From NCBI RefSeq assembly GCF_002868715.1, contig NZ_PKLZ01000010.1:114050-178049 (forward strand): a stretch of DNA of 64,000 bases, in the 5' to 3' direction. The first letter of the stretch is position 1. Each line of letters begins with the position of its first letter. The stretch is from Kineobactrum sediminis. Lineage in GTDB: Bacteria > Pseudomonadota > Gammaproteobacteria > Pseudomonadales > Halieaceae. Of this stretch, positions 1 through 10,210 are shown in pieces. Made by a program: the position numbers and the translations under genes. Under the pieces are notes generated by a model. The model searched no databases, was not told where the DNA came from, and was given only the letters and a program-made list of their open reading frames with translations.

Positions 1-1071
1 GATACCGGCATTACCGCCACCGGACCGCGTCCTGTTGCTCTGGTCTACCATTTTGTCCAGGGGCAGGTACATGATGTTGTTACCTCCCTCCACATCGACC
101 ATGACCTTACTGGTTTTGGTGTATACCTTCTCCAGGGCATCCAGATAGAGCCGCTGGCGGGTAACCTCGGGCGCCTTGGCATATTCGGTCAGCAGCTTGG
201 TGAAACGCTCGGCCTCACCCTCGGCGTTGGCAACCACCTGTTCACGGTAAGCCGCTGCCTCCTCTGTCACCCTCTGGGCACGACCGCGCGCCTCGGGCAC
301 GATGCCGTTGGCATAGGCCTGGGCCTCGTTCTTCAGGCGCTCTTCATCCTCGCGGGCCTTGATCACATCATCGAACGCCGCCTGAACCTGGCTCGGCGGC
401 TTGGACTCGTCGATGTTGACCTTCACTACACGAATGCCGGTCTGGTAGTCATTGGTATAGCGCTGCAGGCGCGTCTGCACGTCAAAACCAATCTGCGCCC
501 GGCCTTCGGTCAACACCATATCCATCCGGGCATCGCCGACCACGTGGCGCAAGGCGCTTTGTGCTGCCTGCTGCAGTGAGTTTTCAGGATCGCGAACCTT
601 GAGCACAAAACTGATGGGATCATCAATCACGTACTGCACCGACATGCGCACCTCGACGATATTCTCGTCCTGGGTAAGCATGGTCTCGCGGAAGGACGCC
701 GCGCGCACCTTAGTAACGTTGACGGTAGTCACGTCATCGATCAGCGGCGGGTTCCACTGCAAGCCCGGCTGCACTGTTTCGTAATATTTACCGAAACGCA
801 GCACTACGCCGCGCTCCTGCTCGTCGACCTGGTACAGGCCCATCAGCGCCCATATCACCACGACCACCAGCCCAAGCACTACGAATAGACTGGCGGGAAT
901 ACCACGCCCGGAGCCCTTCCCAGCGCCGCCACCCTTGCCGCCGCCAAACAGTCCGCCCAGCTTTTCCTGCAGCTTCTTCAGCGCCTCATCGAGGTCGGGG
1001 GGACCCTGGTCGCCACCGCCCCAGGGATCCTTGGGCTTGTTGCCACCACCACCCGGTTCATTCCAGGCCAT
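1..1071 (-). CDS. hflK: HflK, FtsH protease modulator (partial, C-terminus off the window)
   Basis: SPFH/band-7 membrane protein that, with HflC, forms a periplasm-facing cage around the FtsH protease and modulates its activity. Read from the ATG at 1071, the protein starts MAWNEPGGGG, has a Gly-rich cytosolic stretch (about residues 5-57), one transmembrane helix (about 61-79) and then the band-7 domain beginning VDEQERGVVLRFGKYYETV. The long charged helix with Glu/Ala/Arg-rich sequence (KAREDEERLKNEAQAYANG) typical of prohibitins follows. About 357 residues are visible; the family is usually near 380-420, so only the C-terminal tail is missing. It lies 66 bp downstream of hflX on the same strand, in the classic hfq-hflX-hflK-hflC order, so hflC is expected just left of the window. 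Confidence 0.95.
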   Translation of the reverse strand, partial: MAWNEPGGGGNKPKDPWGGGDQGPPDLDEALKKLQEKLGGLFGGGKGGGAGKGSGRGIPASLFVVLGLVVVVIWALMGLYQVDEQERGVVLRFGKYYETVQPGLQWNPPLIDDVTTVNVTKVRAASFRETMLTQDENIVEVRMSVQYVIDDPISFVLKVRDPENSLQQAAQSALRHVVGDARMDMVLTEGRAQIGFDVQTRLQRYTNDYQTGIRVVKVNIDESKPPSQVQAAFDDVIKAREDEERLKNEAQAYANGIVPEARGRAQRVTEEAAAYREQVVANAEGEAERFTKLLTEYAKAPEVTRQRLYLDALEKVYTKTSKVMVDVEGGNNIMYLPLDKMVDQSNRTRSGGGNAGI

Positions 1072-1137
1072 AACCAACTCCTGTTGTCATAATCGCTGCA
1101 GTCTAACAAACTTTAGGGCTGCAAAGGTGAATCAATA

Positions 1138-2409
1138 CTAGATGATCGGCTCGGGGCCGGGTTTCATCAAGCGGTTCCAGTCAGCGCGGGGCAAGCGTAC
1201 GCTCAGCTGCGCCACACCGTCGTCATCGTATTGTTCGGCAGCCACTGCACCGAGCCGGTAAAGCGAGGCGCGCAGCCGACCCTGTTCAGGTTCGAGATAC
1301 ACTTCATGCTCCACCATGTCCTGCCCTACCAGTTCCACAATCGCCTTGAACAACAGGTCGCAACCTTCTCCCGAGGCTGCACTCAGCCAGACCCGCGCCG
1401 GTTTACCGTTCTCATCGTAATCAATACGCGGAGACTGCTCCAGCAGATCCAGTTTATTGAACACCTGTAGCTGCGGGATATCGGCCGCGCCGATTTCTTC
1501 CAGTACCGACTGCACCTGGAACATGTTGTCTTCGCGAGCCTCGGTCGCACAGTCAATCACGTGCAGCAACAGATCCGCACTGACCGTTTCTTCCAGGGTC
1601 GCCTTGAAGGCCTCGACCAGCTTGTGCGGCAAATGCGCAATAAAGCCCACGGTATCAGCGAGAATGACCGGGCCCACCTCGTCGAGCTCCAGCCGGCGCA
1701 TGGTCGGGTCCAGCGTCGCAAACAGCTTGTCTGCCGCATACACCCTGGATTCGGTAAGACGATTAAACAAGGTGGACTTACCCGCATTGGTGTAACCCAC
1801 GAGGGCCAGCGTCGGGATTTCGGCGCGGCGCCGTGACCGGCGCCCCTGGTCACGCTGACGCTGGACTTTCTGCAAGCGCGCCATAATGGATTTGATGCGG
1901 GCCCTGAGCAGGCGTCGATCCGTCTCGAGCTGGGTTTCACCAGGGCCGCGCAGCCCGATGCCCCCCTTCTGGCGCTCGAGGTGGGTCCAGCCGCGCACCA
2001 GGCGTGTGCTCATATGCTGTAATTGCGCCAGCTCAACCTGCAGCTTACCCTCGTGGGTGCGGGCGCGCTGGGCAAAAATATCCAGGATCAGCCCGGTCCG
2101 GTCAAGTACACGACACTGTAGCTTGCGCTCCAGGTTACGCTCCTGGCTGGGGCTGAGGGAATGGTTAAACATGACGATTTCCGCTTCGTTATCGCAGACT
2201 ACAGTCGCCAGTTCCTCCAGCTTGCCAGTGCCGACAAAATAACGCGAGTGCGGCCGCTCCCGCTGCCCCATGACAAACGCCACCGGGTCGCCGCCCGCAG
2301 ACAAGACCAGTTCTTCGAACTCACGGGGATCCTGCTTTTCCTCCTCTCCCGATATGGAGAGATGAACCAGCACAGCGCGCTCACCTGATGCGGGCCGCTC
2401 AAAAAACAA
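1138..2409 (-). CDS. hflX: GTPase HflX
   Basis: Ribosome-associated GTPase of the Obg-HflX class that splits or rescues 50S/70S ribosomes, notably under heat stress. The 423-residue protein has the HflX N-terminal domain (1-160), the Gly-rich GGIGLRGPGETQLETDRR linker (149-166), G1 GYTNAGKST (205-213), G3 DTVGF (252-256) and G4 NKLD (318-321). The start appears to be TTG at 2409: GAGG lies 5 bases upstream and the first residues FFERPASGERAVLVHL align with the usual start of the family, while no ATG is better placed. It sits between hfq (56 bp upstream) and hflK. Confidence 0.95.
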   Translation of the reverse strand: MFFERPASGERAVLVHLSISGEEEKQDPREFEELVLSAGGDPVAFVMGQRERPHSRYFVGTGKLEELATVVCDNEAEIVMFNHSLSPSQERNLERKLQCRVLDRTGLILDIFAQRARTHEGKLQVELAQLQHMSTRLVRGWTHLERQKGGIGLRGPGETQLETDRRLLRARIKSIMARLQKVQRQRDQGRRSRRRAEIPTLALVGYTNAGKSTLFNRLTESRVYAADKLFATLDPTMRRLELDEVGPVILADTVGFIAHLPHKLVEAFKATLEETVSADLLLHVIDCATEAREDNMFQVQSVLEEIGAADIPQLQVFNKLDLLEQSPRIDYDENGKPARVWLSAASGEGCDLLFKAIVELVGQDMVEHEVYLEPEQGRLRASLYRLGAVAAEQYDDDGVAQLSVRLPRADWNRLMKPGPEPII

Positions 2410-2465
2410 GGCAACCTCGCACGCGGACGCTCGTCGGCCTCGGGAGTATCGGGAGAAGACTCAAA

Positions 2466-2720
2466 TCAGCTCTCGGTCTCGTCATCTTCTTCCTGTGGAT
2501 TCGCCATCGGCACGCGCACCACACGAGACGGGACCACAGTGGAAATGGCGTGCTTATAGACCATCTGGCTAACCGTGTTCTTCAACAAAACAACAAACTG
2601 GTCAAATGACTCAATCTGTCCCTGTAGCTTGATACCATTTACCAGGTAAATGGAAACAGGTACGCGTTCCTTCCTCAAAATGTTCAGGTAAGGGTCTTGT
2701 AGCGTGTGCCCCTTTGACAT
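2466..2720 (-). CDS. hfq: RNA chaperone Hfq
   Basis: Sm-like hexameric RNA chaperone that pairs small RNAs with mRNAs. The 84-residue protein carries the Sm1 region ([20 protein letters not shown], 20-39) and Sm2 region with YKHAI (55-59), preceded by the usual [12 protein letters not shown] start with the conserved Gln8; the tail is short and acidic (EEDDETES). Two in-frame ATGs exist (2726 and 2720). GAGGAG directly abuts the first but sits 6 bases before the second, so 2720 is chosen. It is downstream of miaA by 152 bp, where its own promoter can be expected. Confidence 0.97.
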   Translation of the reverse strand: MSKGHTLQDPYLNILRKERVPVSIYLVNGIKLQGQIESFDQFVVLLKNTVSQMVYKHAISTVVPSRVVRVPMANPQEEDDETES

Positions 2721-2872
2721 ATTCATCTCCTCGGCCGGCTCAATTGGAGCCTTAATAATAGTAAGTAGTTATCACTCTGCGAGCCCGGGTGCGACACAAT
2801 GGCCACATGCCCGCAAGCCACAGTACTTTTCGGTGCTTGATGCCTGTGCAAGTATAGAACACGCATAGAGGT

Positions 2873-3865
2873 CTAGATTGGGGCGCGCCGGATATAGTTC
2901 AAGGCGTGTCGCAGAGGTTTTTCACCCATTCCACATGCAACATCATCAGACCCCGCCGGCGCGCAAATGTTCCCCCGCTCATCCGTCTGCAGCCAATGCA
3001 GATCCGGCCATTTGCGCAACCAGGTCAGTTGCCGCTTGGCCAGTTGCCGGGTTGCCGCAATCCCCTGCTCTATCGCTTCATCAAGTGAGCACTCACCCTC
3101 CAGGAAACGCCATACCTGCCTGTACCCCACTGCCCGAATTGCCGGCAGGCCGGCGTGCAGTTCGGGCCGCTCATGCAGGCGCCTCACTTCTTCCACCAGG
3201 CCCGCATCCACCATCGCCAGGAATCGCCTGGCGATGCGCTGGTGCAGCACAGCACGGTCCCGGGGGCAAATTGCCAGCTGCCGTATCCGGTAGCCCGCAG
3301 CCGCCGGTAATGCTCCGGCACCGCTGTGCTGCCAGTGACTCAGGGGAATGCCGCTGCCGACAAACACCTCCAGAGCTCTACTGATACGCTGGGAGTGGTT
3401 GGGGTGGATCTGTGCCGCCGTCTTCGGGTCCACGTCGACAAGACGAGCATGGAGCGCCGGCCAGCCGATTCGGGCCGCCTCGGCCTCAATGTCGGCCCGG
3501 ATCACCGGATCGGTGCCCGGCATGCTTGCCAGGCCTTCCAGAAAGGCCCGGAAGTAAAGCATCGTCCCGCCCACCAGGATCGGTGTCTTGCCACGGGCCA
3601 CAATATCCGCAATCACGCCCCTGGCATCAGCGACAAAGTCAGCCGCAGAATAACTGTCGGCGGGATCGCGAATATCCACCAGATGATGCGGGTAATCCGG
3701 TTTGGCACTACCGATATCCAGCCCCCGGTAGACCAGGGCAGAATCCACACTGACCAACTCACCGCCGAGAGCCTGGGCCAGCTCAATCGCGAGATCGGTT
3801 TTACCTGCAGCCGTAGGCCCCAGCAGGCAGACCACCAAAGGCCTGGCGACCTGTTCCGGTGCCAT
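2873..3865 (-). CDS. miaA: tRNA dimethylallyltransferase MiaA
   Basis: Transfers a dimethylallyl group from DMAPP to N6 of A37 in tRNAs reading UNN codons. The 330-residue protein has the P-loop GPTAAGKT (16-23), the [16 protein letters not shown] segment (41-56) and the GGTMLYFRA strand (99-107) characteristic of the family. It starts 2 bp after the mutL stop codon, indicating translational coupling in the mutL-miaA-hfq run. Length is normal for the family (about 310-330). Confidence 0.96.
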   Translation of the reverse strand: MAPEQVARPLVVCLLGPTAAGKTDLAIELAQALGGELVSVDSALVYRGLDIGSAKPDYPHHLVDIRDPADSYSAADFVADARGVIADIVARGKTPILVGGTMLYFRAFLEGLASMPGTDPVIRADIEAEAARIGWPALHARLVDVDPKTAAQIHPNHSQRISRALEVFVGSGIPLSHWQHSGAGALPAAAGYRIRQLAICPRDRAVLHQRIARRFLAMVDAGLVEEVRRLHERPELHAGLPAIRAVGYRQVWRFLEGECSLDEAIEQGIAATRQLAKRQLTWLRKWPDLHWLQTDERGNICAPAGSDDVACGMGEKPLRHALNYIRRAPI

Positions 3866-3867
3866 TG

Positions 3868-5673
3868 TCAGCGCCCGCGCAGGAACAGCTTGTCCAGCTC
3901 CTCAAGTGACATCTGGGTCCAGGTAGGCCGACCGTGGTTACACTGACCGGATCGCTCGGTAGCTTCCATGTCCCGCAGCAATGCATTCATTTCCGGAGAG
4001 CTCAGCCGGCGGTTGGCACGCACCGAGCCATGGCAGGCCATGGTCGATAAAATCTCATCCATATGCGCTTCAATTCGATCGGAACTGCCATATTCAACAA
4101 GGTCCGAGAGTACGTCGCGCACCAGCGCCTCAACATCAGAATCACGCAATGTGACCGGGATTTCGCGAATCAACAGCGATTCTTCCCCGGCGATATCGAC
4201 AGTGAGTCCCAGGCCCCGGAACAGGTGCTCATGTTCCCGGGCCAGCGTGACTTCACGCTGGCTGACTGCCATGGCCTGCGGCACCAATAGCGGCTGGCTG
4301 CGAATACCGTCCACGTCGCGCGCCGCTTTCAGGCGCTCGTAGGTAATTCGCTCATGGGCTGCGTGCATGTCAACCAATATCAGCCCTGAGGTGTTTTCCG
4401 CCAGAATATAGATACCCTTGAGCTGGGCTATGGCATAACCCAGGGGAGGTGCATCTTCCGGAGTTTCGGCAGCGGCGGGCATCGACGGATGTACCCGGCC
4501 ATAACTCTGGACCTGCTCGAGAGCCCGTCCTGGTATCGGTGCCTGCGCGGGGCCGTAGGGGGCAGTCGCCGCGCCCCAGCCCAGGCCCGGTTGGCGTGCT
4601 ATTTCCCCGGTTGCGGCATTGATTGCCAGTCCCTCGGGGGTAGCCAGCGCTTCCGCTGCCGGCGCCGGGCGAACATCCGCCAGGGCCCGGTGCAGAGTAC
4701 TGAAAATGCACTGGTGAACGGCCCGGGAGTCGCGAAAGCGAACCTCGTGCTTGCCCGGATGAACATTGACATCGACCTGAGCAGGGTCGAGTTCCAGATA
4801 CAATACAAATGCAGGGTGACGGCCGTGATACAACACGTCCCGGTACGCCTGCTTGACCGCATGCGCCACCAGCTTGTCCCGAATGACCCGACCGTTGACA
4901 AAGAAATACTGCAGGTCCGCCTGGCTGCGCGAAAAGGTAGGTAAGGCCACCCAGCCCCACAGGCGCATATCGCTGCGATCACTGTCGATGTGAATGGCCT
5001 GTTCCATGAAGGCCGGACCACAGATGGCGGCTACCCTCCGCTGCTGCTCGGCGGTTGTCTCTGCGCCCTTCAGGTTGTGGATAACACGGCCATTGTGACG
5101 CAGGCTGAAACCAACGCCAAAGCGGGACAGTGCCAGGCGTTTCACCACCTCCTCGAGGTGATTGAACTCGGTTTTCTCGGTGCGCAGGAATTTTCGCCGG
5201 GCAGGGGTATTGAAGAACAGGTCGCGCACTTCCACGGTGGTACCCCGCGGGTGCGGCGCCGGGCGCAGCTGTACGTCCATTTCGCGTCCTTCGGTCAGGG
5301 CGCTGCAACCCTCGCTGCCCTCCTCGCGATTGTTACTGGTCAGGGTGAGGCGCGAGACCGAACCTATCGAGGCCAGCGCCTCGCCCCGAAAGCCAAGGCT
5401 GCCCACGCGCTCCAGGTCTTCCAGGGAAGCAATCTTGCTGGTGGCGTGGCGGGCGAGTGCCAGGGGCATGTCGTCGGACCCAATGCCAACGCCGTTATCG
5501 CGGATTCTTATGAGCCTGCTGCCACCGGCTTCGATGTCTATATCTATCCTCGTGGCACCGGCATCCAGGCTGTTTTCCAGCACTTCCTTGGCAACGGATG
5601 CCGGCCGCTCGACAACCTCGCCGGCGGCAATCTGGTTCGCTAATCGTGGACTGAGACGATGTATTATGGCCAT
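3868..5673 (-). CDS. mutL: DNA mismatch repair protein MutL, endonuclease-motif type
   Basis: GHKL ATPase that links MutS recognition to strand incision. The 601-residue protein shows the N-terminal ATPase motifs: [12 protein letters not shown] (13-24), ENSLDAG (33-39), DNGVGI (59-64) and GFRGEAL (94-100), then [14 protein letters not shown] (300-313). The C-terminal dimerisation domain carries [12 protein letters not shown] (435-446), matching the D-x-HA-x2-E-x4-E metal-binding motif of endonucleolytic MutLs, plus [10 protein letters not shown] and CNHGRPT near the end. Such MutLs occur in lineages without MutH, for example Pseudomonas. A Pro/Ala-rich linker joins the two domains (about 335-415). 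Confidence 0.96.
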   Translation of the reverse strand: MAIIHRLSPRLANQIAAGEVVERPASVAKEVLENSLDAGATRIDIDIEAGGSRLIRIRDNGVGIGSDDMPLALARHATSKIASLEDLERVGSLGFRGEALASIGSVSRLTLTSNNREEGSEGCSALTEGREMDVQLRPAPHPRGTTVEVRDLFFNTPARRKFLRTEKTEFNHLEEVVKRLALSRFGVGFSLRHNGRVIHNLKGAETTAEQQRRVAAICGPAFMEQAIHIDSDRSDMRLWGWVALPTFSRSQADLQYFFVNGRVIRDKLVAHAVKQAYRDVLYHGRHPAFVLYLELDPAQVDVNVHPGKHEVRFRDSRAVHQCIFSTLHRALADVRPAPAAEALATPEGLAINAATGEIARQPGLGWGAATAPYGPAQAPIPGRALEQVQSYGRVHPSMPAAAETPEDAPPLGYAIAQLKGIYILAENTSGLILVDMHAAHERITYERLKAARDVDGIRSQPLLVPQAMAVSQREVTLAREHEHLFRGLGLTVDIAGEESLLIREIPVTLRDSDVEALVRDVLSDLVEYGSSDRIEAHMDEILSTMACHGSVRANRRLSSPEMNALLRDMEATERSGQCNHGRPTWTQMSLEELDKLFLRGR

Positions 5674-5700
5674 AGGCTGGGACGGCTGGGACGGCTGGGT

Positions 5701-7011
5701 TCAGAGTGCAGGAATTCTCAGGGTCTGCCCGGCATTGATCCGGGCGTCGCTGATCGCATTGTGGGCCGCAAGCTGTTCCAGTGACACATTGAAACGCTGG
5801 GCGATGCCGGACAGTGTATCACCGCGCGCAACCGTGTACTCGTGCCCGTTCTGTTCTTTCTGCCATGCGATCAGGGTCCCCGCCGGCGGTTGCGCCAGGA
5901 ACCAGTCCCTGATGCCGGCGTGAATCGCCTGGGCGACTTTGCGCTGGTAGGCTTTGGTACTGAGTTTCCGGGCCTCTCCCGGATTGGAGATAAACCCGGT
6001 TTCGACCAGGATGGAGGGAATATCAGGGGATTTCAGTACCGCGAAGCCGGCCTGCTCGACCTGGCGCTTATGCAACCGGGCCACCGAATCAATCCGTCGC
6101 AATACTTTATCGCCAAGCTGCAAGCTGTGATCAAGGGTATTGGTCATGGATAAATCGGTGAGTACCCCGGCAAGGATGTCATCTTTATCATTGATACGAA
6201 CCCCGCCCACCAGATCCGCCTCGTTCTCACGCTGGGCGAGATAGCTTGCCGCTGTGCTGGTAGCGCCGCGCAGGGAGAGTGCGAACACCGAGGCACCGTT
6301 CGCCTCCTTGCGCTTGAAAGCGTCCGCATGAATTGACACAAACAGGTCTGCCTGCCGGGCCCGCGCCAGATCGCGGCGCCCCTTGAGGCTGATGTAATAG
6401 TCGCCGGTGCGAATCAGTGCCGGCGCAAATCCCGGGTCGCGTGCAAAAAGGGCATGCAGTTCGCGGGCGATGGCAAATACCACGTCTTTTTCGCGCAGCC
6501 GATTGGGACCAATCGCACCCGGGTCCTCACCACCATGGCCGGCATCAATCGCAATTATGATATCCCTGCGCGCCGATTCAACGGTGTTTTTGCTGATTTT
6601 AGCGACCGGCGGGCCGTCGGCATCCCGGTCGTAGAGATCGACAACCAGACGGTCGCCGGCCTGGGCATTGGCCTTGAGCACAAAACTGCGCGGGTCTACC
6701 CTGGTATCGATATCCAGCACGATCCGCAGGTCAGTACCATCGCGAATACCTGAGCGAATACGCGCAATGGGCGTGTTGGCGAAATCCAGTGACGCCAGGC
6801 TGGCCTTGAGCGTCGCGCTGGAGACATCGAGCACGATGCGGTCAGGTGCTTCCAGTGATAGCAGGCGATGATCAGCGGGAGCACTGAGATCGAACACGAT
6901 TCGGGTATGATCCGGGGCACGCCAGAGGCGCACATCGTGAATCTCCGCTGCGAAGGTCGCGGAAACCACACACCACCCCAGGATCAGCCTGATCCAGAAA
7001 GCCCTGCCCAT
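5701..7011 (-). CDS. amiC: N-acetylmuramoyl-L-alanine amidase (AmiC type) with AMIN and LysM
   Basis: Periplasmic zinc amidase that cleaves septal peptidoglycan between MurNAc and L-Ala during daughter-cell separation. The 436-residue protein has a signal peptide (1-22, ending ATFA), an AMIN domain for septal peptidoglycan targeting (about 25-120), the Amidase_3 domain starting IIIAIDAGHGGEDPGAIGP with its metal-binding His and following Glu (REKDVVFAIARE), and a C-terminal LysM of about 45 residues (YTVARGDTLSGIAQRFNVS). Order tsaE-amiC-mutL is standard in gammaproteobacteria. The C-terminal LysM is the AmiB-like arrangement of E. coli, so amiB is an equally fair symbol. Confidence 0.92.
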   Translation of the reverse strand: MGRAFWIRLILGWCVVSATFAAEIHDVRLWRAPDHTRIVFDLSAPADHRLLSLEAPDRIVLDVSSATLKASLASLDFANTPIARIRSGIRDGTDLRIVLDIDTRVDPRSFVLKANAQAGDRLVVDLYDRDADGPPVAKISKNTVESARRDIIIAIDAGHGGEDPGAIGPNRLREKDVVFAIARELHALFARDPGFAPALIRTGDYYISLKGRRDLARARQADLFVSIHADAFKRKEANGASVFALSLRGATSTAASYLAQRENEADLVGGVRINDKDDILAGVLTDLSMTNTLDHSLQLGDKVLRRIDSVARLHKRQVEQAGFAVLKSPDIPSILVETGFISNPGEARKLSTKAYQRKVAQAIHAGIRDWFLAQPPAGTLIAWQKEQNGHEYTVARGDTLSGIAQRFNVSLEQLAAHNAISDARINAGQTLRIPAL

Positions 7012-7041
7012 GTCACTCCAGTCGTAAGTTGGTCTATCAAA

Positions 7042-7509
7042 TCAGTTGCCGGGTTGCCAGCGCTGCGCAACGCGATCACCCACTACGCTACCTGCCCGCA
7101 CCTGCAGCAGGCGCCCCGTTCCAGCAGGCTCTATACTAATCTCTAAATCTGCGGGGGGCAAAACACCAATACCGCGCTCGGGCCATTCAATCAGGCATAT
7201 GCTGTCGCCGCCAAAGTAATCCCTGATGCCCATGAACTCGAGTTCGGCAGGATCGCCGAGACGGTACAGGTCGAAATGGAAAACCTCCAGCGCCTCGAAG
7301 GTGTAGGGTTCGACCAGTGTATACGTGGGACTCTTCACCGGGCCGCGATGCCCCAGTGACTGGATAAAGCCGCGGCTGAAGGTAGTCTTACCCATGCCCA
7401 GCTCCCCGCGCAGGTAAATCACCAGGCCGGGCTCACTGGCCGCCGCGAGGCCTGCACCCAGCGCCACCATAACCGACTCATCTGTCGCCTGAAATTCCCG
7501 TCGCAGCAT
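7042..7509 (-). CDS. tsaE: tRNA threonylcarbamoyladenosine biosynthesis ATPase TsaE
   Basis: P-loop ATPase that works with TsaB and TsaD to make t6A37 in ANN-decoding tRNAs. The 155-residue protein starting MLRREFQATDES has Walker A GELGMGKTT (35-43), the SPTYTLVEPY segment (60-69), FDLYRL (79-84) and the IEWPERG segment (107-113), all family hallmarks. The reading frame stays open to 7611, but that extension lies inside the nnrD coding region; the ATG at 7509 follows the nnrD stop by only 2 bp and gives the normal length. Confidence 0.95.
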   Translation of the reverse strand: MLRREFQATDESVMVALGAGLAAASEPGLVIYLRGELGMGKTTFSRGFIQSLGHRGPVKSPTYTLVEPYTFEALEVFHFDLYRLGDPAELEFMGIRDYFGGDSICLIEWPERGIGVLPPADLEISIEPAGTGRLLQVRAGSVVGDRVAQRWQPGN

Positions 7510-7511
7510 AC

Positions 7512-9011
7512 TTATCCCAACAAGGCGCGCAGGGGCACCATCAAATCGCCGGCGAGCAGGCCCTTTTGCCCTTGCTCGCTGGCGATATCGGCCGCTGCCC
7601 CGTGCAGGCACACCGCCAGTGCCGCCGCGTCCAGGCCCACCAGATCCTGGGCCAGAAGGCCGCCAATCACCCCGGAAAGCACATCGCCCATACCACCGGA
7701 AGCCATACCTGGATTGCCATAATCGCAGAGTAGCCCACGTGTGCCATCGGTCACCAGGCTGCCGTTGCCCTTGAGTATGACGACACCACCAAGGCGTTCC
7801 TGTAACCGCTTTGTCGCTGCGAAGCGGTCAGCCTGCACCTGGGCAGTACTGCATCCCAGCAGCCGTGCCGCTTCCCCCGGGTGTGGCGTGAATACCCAGT
7901 TATCCCGAACCCGGGGCGATAACACCCGGCCCGCCGCGAGCATATTAAGCCCGTCGGCATCCAGCACGCAGGGCTTGCCGCTCTCTGCAATAGTTTGTAC
8001 CAGCTGCTCCGACCAGGGACTTTGACCCAGGCCGGGACCCACCACCAGCACATCCGCGCTGTCCACCAGTGGCTTCAGCGCCTGGCCGGAGCCGACACTC
8101 ACCGGCATCGCTTCCGGCGTGCGCGCAATAACGGCTGCAACATGTTCAGCTCGCGTGGCGACGCGCACCAGCCCGGCGCCGGCGCGCAATGCCGCCTCGG
8201 CCGCCAGGGCCACAGCTCCCCCCATACCATAATCGCCACCCACCACCAGCACTGTGCCGTAATTCCCCTTGTGGGCATTGGCGGGTCGTGATGGCAATTG
8301 CGCCAGTAACAGGTCGAGATCCAGCCGCAGCCAGTCGGGGGCACTTTGTCGATACACTTCTGCAGGCACACCGAGATCGGCGAACACCAGGATACCGCAG
8401 CAATCGGGCCCATCGAGCGTAAACAGGCCTCGTTTATAGCCAATAAAAGTCACTGTCATGTCGGCTCTTGTGGTCGCACCAAGCCTGCGCCCGGTATCGG
8501 CACACAAACCCGATGGAATATCCACCGCCAGCAGGGGTAATCCGGACTGGTTACACAGGGTAATGGCCTCGCTGAAAGGTGCGCGCACCTCGCCCGTCAA
8601 CCCGGTACCCAGCATGGCATCTATCAAAACACCCTCGGCGCGCAGGGCGCCCGGATGAAAGGCGGCAACCGCCACGCCGTTGGCCAGCGCCTGTTGCCGG
8701 GCCAGCAGGGCGTCCCCGCGCATTTTCCCGGCATCGCCGAGCTGCCAGACCTGTACCGGGATACCCCGCTTGTGGGCCTGGTCCGCCAGCAGGTAACCGT
8801 CGCCGCCATTATTGCCGGTACCGCAGAGGATCTGCAGCAGCAGTGGGTGCGGCCACCGCAACAACAGGTGATCCAGCGCTGTGGCAGCGGCGCGGGACAT
8901 CAGCACCGCACCACTGATGCCGTGGTTTTCGATCGCACACCGATCAAGGGCACGGGTTTGCTCCGCGCTATACAGTGCCTCCAATTGCATCCACTCAAAC
9001 ACCGCTCTCAT
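7512..9011 (-). CDS. nnrD: Bifunctional NAD(P)HX epimerase/dehydratase NnrD
   Basis: Repairs hydrated NAD(P)H: the N-terminal YjeF_N domain epimerises R-NAD(P)HX and the C-terminal ribokinase-like domain dehydrates S-NAD(P)HX with ADP or ATP. Visible hallmarks are CGTGNNGGDGYLLAD in the first half, and NAHKGNYGTVLVVGGDYGMGG and GNPGMASGGMGDVLSG in the second half. About 499 residues from ATG 9011; a TTG at 9023 and an ATG at 8990 are other possible starts and no strong ribosome binding site decides. It is divergent from queG and almost touches tsaE. Confidence 0.93.
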   Translation of the reverse strand: MRAVFEWMQLEALYSAEQTRALDRCAIENHGISGAVLMSRAAATALDHLLLRWPHPLLLQILCGTGNNGGDGYLLADQAHKRGIPVQVWQLGDAGKMRGDALLARQQALANGVAVAAFHPGALRAEGVLIDAMLGTGLTGEVRAPFSEAITLCNQSGLPLLAVDIPSGLCADTGRRLGATTRADMTVTFIGYKRGLFTLDGPDCCGILVFADLGVPAEVYRQSAPDWLRLDLDLLLAQLPSRPANAHKGNYGTVLVVGGDYGMGGAVALAAEAALRAGAGLVRVATRAEHVAAVIARTPEAMPVSVGSGQALKPLVDSADVLVVGPGLGQSPWSEQLVQTIAESGKPCVLDADGLNMLAAGRVLSPRVRDNWVFTPHPGEAARLLGCSTAQVQADRFAATKRLQERLGGVVILKGNGSLVTDGTRGLLCDYGNPGMASGGMGDVLSGVIGGLLAQDLVGLDAAALAVCLHGAAADIASEQGQKGLLAGDLMVPLRALLG

Positions 9012-9111
9012 CCTCGTCGCCAAACCTTGCCTGCCACTGCTACACTGTCGCCTTAGACGAATTCCTGCACTGCGAAATTATAGGCTTCTTACACTGCCGC
9101 GGCCCAGCCCC

Positions 9112-10194
9112 ATGTTACCCATATTAACCTCCCGGACAGAGCACGACCTGCGCCAGCAACTGGAGCAGTGGGCGCGCGATCTTGGTTTTTCCCAGGTAGG
9201 GGTCAGTGACATCCAGCTGGCGGAACACGAGGCCTACCTGCAAAAATGGCTGGATGCCGGCTATCACGGCAGCATGGACTATATGGCCAGGCATGGCCAG
9301 AAGCGCGCCCGGCCCGCGGAACTGGTACCGGATACCTGCCGGGTTATCACGCTGCGCATGGACTACCTGCCCGCGGATACACAGCCCCTTGAGATTCTCA
9401 ACTCACCTGAAAAGGCCTATATTTCCCGCTACGCACTCGGTCGCGACTATCACAAGCTGATCCGCAAAAGGCTCGCCCGCCTGGCACAAAAGCTGGAACA
9501 CCGGGCAGGTGGCGGCGAGTATCGCGCTTTTGTGGACAGTGCACCGGTACTGGAACGCGCCCTGGCGGAGCGCGCGGGTATGGGCTGGATCGCTAAAAAC
9601 GCCATGCTCATAAACGATAAGGCCGGCTCCTGGTTTTTCCTTGGGGAGATTTATACCAATTTACCGCTGGCGGCAGACCCGCCCAAGCAAACCAAGCATT
9701 GCGGCAGCTGCCGTGCCTGCCTCGATATCTGCCCAACCAACGCCTTCGTTGGCCCCTTTGAACTGGATGCCCGCAAGTGCATTTCCTACCTGACCATAGA
9801 ACACAAGGGCAGCATTGATCCCGCGCTCCGGCCGCTGATGGGCAACCGGATTTTCGGCTGTGATGACTGCCAGCTGGTATGTCCCTGGAACAAGTTCGCA
9901 CAAATCACCGCAGAACCGGACTTCCAGCCCCGGCACCAGCTGGCGGACAGCGACCTGGTGGACCTGTTCCAATGGGATGAGGCCACTTTCCTCAGCCGTA
10001 CGGAGGGCTCTGCAATTCGCCGGATCGGCCACCAGCGGTGGCTGCGCAATATTGCGGTGGCCCTGGGTAATGCCGTCACCAGTCCGCAGGTTATCGCCGC
10101 ACTTGAATCCCGCAGCGACCATGCTTCAGAGCTGGTCCGCGAACATGTCGAGTGGGCGCTACAACAGCACGCTCGCCCGTCATCTACGGCATGA
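9112..10194 (+). CDS. queG: Epoxyqueuosine reductase QueG
   Basis: Cobalamin- and iron-sulfur-dependent enzyme for the last step of queuosine synthesis in tRNA. The 360-residue product has two ferredoxin-like cluster motifs: C197-x2-C200-x2-C203-x3-C207-P and C250-x2-C253-x3-C257-P, with Cys223 (ARKCISY) between them. The QueG signature region LERALAERAGMGWIAKNAM (about residues 148-166) is present. The frame is open upstream to 8881 but that part overlaps nnrD on the other strand; ATG 9112 gives MLPILTSRTEHDLRQQLEQW and the standard length. A HEAT-like helical tail ends the protein. Confidence 0.95.
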   Translation: MLPILTSRTEHDLRQQLEQWARDLGFSQVGVSDIQLAEHEAYLQKWLDAGYHGSMDYMARHGQKRARPAELVPDTCRVITLRMDYLPADTQPLEILNSPEKAYISRYALGRDYHKLIRKRLARLAQKLEHRAGGGEYRAFVDSAPVLERALAERAGMGWIAKNAMLINDKAGSWFFLGEIYTNLPLAADPPKQTKHCGSCRACLDICPTNAFVGPFELDARKCISYLTIEHKGSIDPALRPLMGNRIFGCDDCQLVCPWNKFAQITAEPDFQPRHQLADSDLVDLFQWDEATFLSRTEGSAIRRIGHQRWLRNIAVALGNAVTSPQVIAALESRSDHASELVREHVEWALQQHARPSSTA

Positions 10195-10210
10195 CTGCCG
10201 GTCAGCGCCG

